A DNA stretch of 64,000 nucleotides from positions 1 to 64,000 of the forward strand of contig NZ_PDZL01000009.1 in the NCBI RefSeq assembly GCF_002735705.1. Direction: 5' to 3'. The notes under the pieces were generated by a model. The model saw only the letters and a program-made list of their open reading frames with translations, was not told the DNA's origin and ran no database searches. Origin of the DNA: Janthinobacterium sp. BJB426 (GTDB lineage: Bacteria > Pseudomonadota > Gammaproteobacteria > Burkholderiales > Burkholderiaceae_D). Shown piece by piece: positions 60,711 through 64,000 of the stretch. The position numbers were made by a program, and so were the translations under genes. How positions within the stretch are numbered: the first letter of the stretch is position 1; each line of letters starts with the position of its first letter.

Positions 60711-61886
60711 ATGGAATTTGAACTCTGGTGGCTCTTGGGTATCCCCGTGTTTTTCGCGCTGGGCTGGATTGCCGCGCGTGTGGACATTCATCAACTGGTG
60801 TCCGAATCGCGCAGCCTGCCGCGCAATTACTTCAAGGGCTTGAATTTCCTGCTCAATGAACAGCATGACAAGGCCATCGATGCCTTCATCGAAGTCGTCA
60901 AGCTGGACCCGGAATCGGCCGATATGCACTTTGCGCTGGGTAACCTGTTCCGCCGCCGCGGCGAGACGGAGCGCGCCATCCGCGTGCACCAGAACTTGCT
61001 GGCGCGCCCGGACCTGCCGCTGGAACAGCAGGGCCACGCCGCCTATGAGCTGGGCATGGATTACCTGAAGGCAGGCTTGCTGGACCGCGCCGAAGAAACC
61101 TTCAATAGCCTGATCGACACGCAATATGCGGCCCAGGCGCGCCGCGCGCTGCTGGAAATCTACCAGCGCGAAAAGGAATGGCCACGCGCCATCGAAGCGG
61201 CCGTGGGCTTGCAGGAATCGGGCGCCGGCGCGCGCCAGAAGGAAATCGCCCAGTTCTATTGCGAACTGGCACATGACGCGCTGGTGCACATGAAGCCGGA
61301 CGAAGCCATGCCGCTGCTGGAAAAAGCCTTGCAGACGGACCGCAAGAGCGTGCGCGCCACCATCCTGACGGGCGACGTGCTGCTGGCGCGCGGCGACGTG
61401 GAAGGCGCGCTGACCACCTGGCGCCGCGTGGAGCAGCAGAGCGTGCCGCACGTGGCCCTGGTGGCGCAGCGCCTGATGGATGGTTATACCAAGCTGGGTC
61501 GTCCACAGGAAGGCGTCAACCTGTTGCGCTCCTACCTGGAAGAAGCGTCGTCGATCGACCTGATCGAAGTCGTCTTCAAGGCTGTCATCGAACTCGACGG
61601 CGTGGAAGCGGCGAAGCAGCTGGTCAGCGCCGAGCTGCGCCGCACGCCGACCCTGCTGGGCCTGGATAAACTGCTGGAAGCGCGCATGATGGATGCGCCG
61701 GCCGCCATCTGGTCGGAGCTGTCGATGGTGAAAAACCTCGTGCACGGCTACACGCAGAAGCTGGCGCGCTACCAGTGCAGCCACTGCGGCTTCAAGGCTC
61801 GCCAGTTCTACTGGCACTGCCCGGGCTGCAACAAGTGGGAAACGTATCCACCGCGCCGCACGGAAGAACTCAACGTCATGAATTAA
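60711..61886 (+). CDS. lapB: Lipopolysaccharide assembly protein LapB
   Basis: 391 residues. N-terminal membrane anchor (4-22), then about nine TPR units (for example YFKGLNFLLNEQHDKAIDAFIEVVKLDP) and a C-terminal rubredoxin-like zinc module CSHCGFKARQFYWHCPGC. It recruits LpxC to FtsH for degradation and so sets LPS amount. Follows lapA after 46 bases. Confidence 0.96.
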   Translation: MEFELWWLLGIPVFFALGWIAARVDIHQLVSESRSLPRNYFKGLNFLLNEQHDKAIDAFIEVVKLDPESADMHFALGNLFRRRGETERAIRVHQNLLARPDLPLEQQGHAAYELGMDYLKAGLLDRAEETFNSLIDTQYAAQARRALLEIYQREKEWPRAIEAAVGLQESGAGARQKEIAQFYCELAHDALVHMKPDEAMPLLEKALQTDRKSVRATILTGDVLLARGDVEGALTTWRRVEQQSVPHVALVAQRLMDGYTKLGRPQEGVNLLRSYLEEASSIDLIEVVFKAVIELDGVEAAKQLVSAELRRTPTLLGLDKLLEARMMDAPAAIWSELSMVKNLVHGYTQKLARYQCSHCGFKARQFYWHCPGCNKWETYPPRRTEELNVMN

Positions 61887-61971
61887 ACCGACACGCCACC
61901 TTGCCCTGCGCAACGTGGCGTGTACTTGTATGTAGTACCCGAAATTTACAAATAAGAAATACGGCACAACC

Positions 61972-63339
61972 ATGAAAATCACCATTATCGGCACGGGCTA
62001 TGTGGGCCTCGTGACCGGCGCCTGCCTGGCGGAACTGGGCAACGACGTCTTTTGCCTCGACCTCGACGTACAGAAGGTCGCCTTGCTCAACAGCGGCGGC
62101 ATCCCCATCCATGAACCGGGCCTGGAAGAAGTCGTGGCGCGCAACCGTGCCGCCGGCCGCATGACCTTTTCCACCGATGTCGAAGCCGCTGCCGCGCACG
62201 GCGTGATGCAATTCATCGCCGTCGGCACGCCGCCCGATGAAGACGGCTCGGCCGACCTGCAATACGTGCTGGCGGCCGCGCGCGGCATCGGCAAGTACAT
62301 GACGGAATTCAAGGTCATCGTCGACAAGTCGACCGTGCCCGTCGGCACGGCCGAAAAAGTGCGCGCCGCCATCCAGGGCGAACTCGATGCGCGCGGCGTG
62401 GCCGCCACGTTCTCGGTGGCGTCGAATCCGGAATTCCTCAAGGAAGGCGCGGCCGTCGAAGACTTCATGCGCCCGGACCGCATCGTCATCGGCGTCGACG
62501 CCACGCCGGACGGCGAGCGTGCGCGCGAACTGCTGAAAAGCCTGTACGCGCCGTTCAACCGCAATCACGAACGCACTTACTGGATGGATGTGCGTTCGGC
62601 CGAATTCACGAAGTATGCGGCGAACGCCATGCTGGCCACGCGTATTTCCTTCATGAATGAACTGGCCAACCTGGCCGACAAGGTGGGCGTCGATATCGAA
62701 GCCGTGCGACACGGCATCGGTTCCGACCCGCGCATCGGCCACAGCTTCCTGTACGCCGGCTGCGGTTATGGCGGTTCCTGCTTCCCGAAAGACGTGCAGG
62801 CGCTCGAGCGCACGGCGCGCGGCCATGGCCAGGAATTGCTGATCCTGCGTGCCGTCGAAGCCGTCAATGACCAGCAGAAGCAGGTGCTGGGCCGCAAAGT
62901 GGTCACTCGCTTCGGCGAAGATCTGACGGGGCGGCACTTTGCCGTGTGGGGCCTGGCCTTCAAGCCGAATACGGACGACATGCGCGAAGCGTCGGCCCGC
63001 GTGCTGCTGGCTGACTTGCTGGGGCGCGGCGCCACCGTGGCCGTGTACGACCCCGTCGCCATGGCCGAGGCGCGCCGCGTGCTGCAACTGGACTTGACGC
63101 CGGAGCAATTGGCGAAGGTGCGCTTTGCCGACAGCCCGAAGGATGCGCTGCAGGACGCCGATGCGCTGGTCATCGTGACCGAATGGAAAGCCTTCCGCAG
63201 CCCCGACTTCGAGCAGGTCAAGGCGCGCCTGAAGCAGGCCGTGATCTTTGACGGACGCAACCTGTTCGAGCCGGCCGTCATGGCCGAGAATGGCATCGAA
63301 TATCACGGGATCGGTCGCTCGATCCTGACGCGCGCATGA
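61972..63339 (+). CDS. ugd: UDP-glucose 6-dehydrogenase
   Basis: 455 residues. NAD motif [47 protein letters not shown], catalytic lysine in [20 protein letters not shown] and nucleophilic cysteine in [12 protein letters not shown]. It makes UDP-glucuronate for polysaccharide or LPS modification. It overlaps the next gene by 4 bases. Confidence 0.97.
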   Translation: MKITIIGTGYVGLVTGACLAELGNDVFCLDLDVQKVALLNSGGIPIHEPGLEEVVARNRAAGRMTFSTDVEAAAAHGVMQFIAVGTPPDEDGSADLQYVLAAARGIGKYMTEFKVIVDKSTVPVGTAEKVRAAIQGELDARGVAATFSVASNPEFLKEGAAVEDFMRPDRIVIGVDATPDGERARELLKSLYAPFNRNHERTYWMDVRSAEFTKYAANAMLATRISFMNELANLADKVGVDIEAVRHGIGSDPRIGHSFLYAGCGYGGSCFPKDVQALERTARGHGQELLILRAVEAVNDQQKQVLGRKVVTRFGEDLTGRHFAVWGLAFKPNTDDMREASARVLLADLLGRGATVAVYDPVAMAEARRVLQLDLTPEQLAKVRFADSPKDALQDADALVIVTEWKAFRSPDFEQVKARLKQAVIFDGRNLFEPAVMAENGIEYHGIGRSILTRA

Positions 63340-64000
63340 GCGCCCATGAGGTGCTCGCCTTGACGGCGCCGGCCGCATTGGCCCAGGTACGCCTGCTGGT
63401 GGTGGGTGATGTGATGTTGGATCGCTACTGGTTCGGCGACGTCAGCCGTATTTCGCCGGAAGCGCCCGTGCCCATCGTGCGCATCGAGAAGCGCGAAGAG
63501 CGTCTCGGTGGCGCGGCCAACGTGGCGCGCAATGCGGCCGCGCTGGGAGCGAAGACGAGCTTGCTGGGCGTGGTGGGTGACGACGAGGCGGGCAGCCAGG
63601 TCGAGCGCTTGCTCGAAGGCGGCGGCATCCACAGCTATCTGCAGCGCGATGCGGCCATTTCCACCATCATCAAGCTGCGCGTGATTGGCCGCCAGCAGCA
63701 GATGCTGCGCATCGATTTCGAGGATGCGCCCAGCGATACGGTGCTGCGCGACAAGCTGGCGCAGTTCAATGCCCTCTTGCCCGATTATGACGTGGTGGTC
63801 CTGTCCGACTACGCCAAGGGCAGCCTGGTGAACGTGGCCGAGATGATCAAGGCGGCCCGGGCGGCCGGCAAGATCGTCATGGTCGACCCGAAAGGCGATG
63901 ATTTCAGCCGCTATTCGGGTGCGTCAGTGCTCACTCCGAACAAGTCCGAACTGCGCCGCGTGATCGGCAACTGGAATACGGAAGAGCAACTCACGGAACG
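63336..64000 (+). CDS. rfaE1: Heptose-7-phosphate kinase, RfaE/HldE kinase domain, truncated by window edge
   Basis: The frame is open through the right edge; 221 complete codons are visible. PfkB-type sugar kinase: [48 protein letters not shown] and [12 protein letters not shown], then LTPNKSEL. It phosphorylates D-glycero-D-manno-heptose 7-phosphate at C1 in LPS core synthesis. ATG 63336 overlaps the ugd stop (ATGA). Whether an adenylyltransferase domain is fused (HldE) or encoded apart cannot be seen. Confidence 0.94.
   Translation, partial: MSAHEVLALTAPAALAQVRLLVVGDVMLDRYWFGDVSRISPEAPVPIVRIEKREERLGGAANVARNAAALGAKTSLLGVVGDDEAGSQVERLLEGGGIHSYLQRDAAISTIIKLRVIGRQQQMLRIDFEDAPSDTVLRDKLAQFNALLPDYDVVVLSDYAKGSLVNVAEMIKAARAAGKIVMVDPKGDDFSRYSGASVLTPNKSELRRVIGNWNTEEQLTE

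Noticed and set aside
1..64000. CRISPR arrays, rRNA or ordinary tRNA genes
   Set aside because: No regularly spaced direct repeats and no cloverleaf other than the tRNA-like end of tmRNA were noticed by eye.

Overview
The window looks like a chromosomal segment of a betaproteobacterium of the family Oxalobacteraceae, most like Janthinobacterium, Duganella or Massilia. The reasons are the GC-rich coding bias, the order gyrA, DUF2059 gene, serC, pheA, hisC, tyrA, aroA, cmk, rpsA, ihfB, lapA, lapB, ugd, rfaE, a ubiG-gph pair next to an OmpA-family gene, and a betaproteobacterial-type tmRNA. This assignment is inferred from gene content; no database search was possible.

Layout. 1-600 is the end of an IS1595-type transposase cut by the left edge. 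700-9800 is a mixed stretch: a secreted double beta/gamma-crystallin protein, the cbpA-cbpM chaperone pair, a LysR regulator divergent from an FMN azoreductase, small enzymes, a nicotinamidase followed by pncB (NAD salvage), and a DJ-1/PfpI protein. 9878-12641 is a redox-type regulatory block: a soluble GAF histidine kinase of the NarX type, a NarL-type response regulator and a Crp/Fnr regulator. 12649-19558 holds an MFS exporter divergent from an HxlR regulator, a D-amino-acid dehydrogenase, a GlxA-type AraC regulator, an M24 metallopeptidase, a secreted unknown and a MerR regulator.

19600-32136 is the most coherent accessory block: a 13-gene sugar catabolic cluster, all on the plus strand, with two predicted promoters carrying the same TTTGTACG motif. 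It encodes a mutarotase, an aldose dehydrogenase, a lactonase, a two-gene UxaA-type dehydratase, an SDR dehydrogenase, a fumarylacetoacetase-fold hydrolase, a Zn alcohol dehydrogenase, a UxuB/UxaB-type reductase, a GntR regulator with two winged helices and a ribose-type ABC importer. I read it as oxidative catabolism of L-fucose with a second branch for its 6-hydroxy analogue L-galactose. 32140-35202 follows with a LysR regulator, a reductase and an SMP-30-type lipoprotein.

35266-44600 is an accessory region with patchy composition and several unknown genes. It holds two related cassettes in opposite orientation. Each pairs a MepA-like peptidoglycan hydrolase that lacks a signal peptide with small secreted four-cysteine proteins. 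One hydrolase is intact (41147) with two secreted partners. The other (37196-37658) has a frameshift but its partner is intact. This fits an effector-immunity system with an orphan immunity gene and is my best candidate for an undescribed system. Between the cassettes lie a diguanylate cyclase, a membrane protein and an HD hydrolase of the alarmone-hydrolase type.

44546-64000 is the conserved core: tmRNA, gph, ubiG, the OmpA-family gene, gyrA, the aromatic amino-acid and serine supercluster, rpsA, ihfB, lapA, lapB, ugd and rfaE (cut by the right edge). Several large palindromic elements sit in its intergenic gaps.
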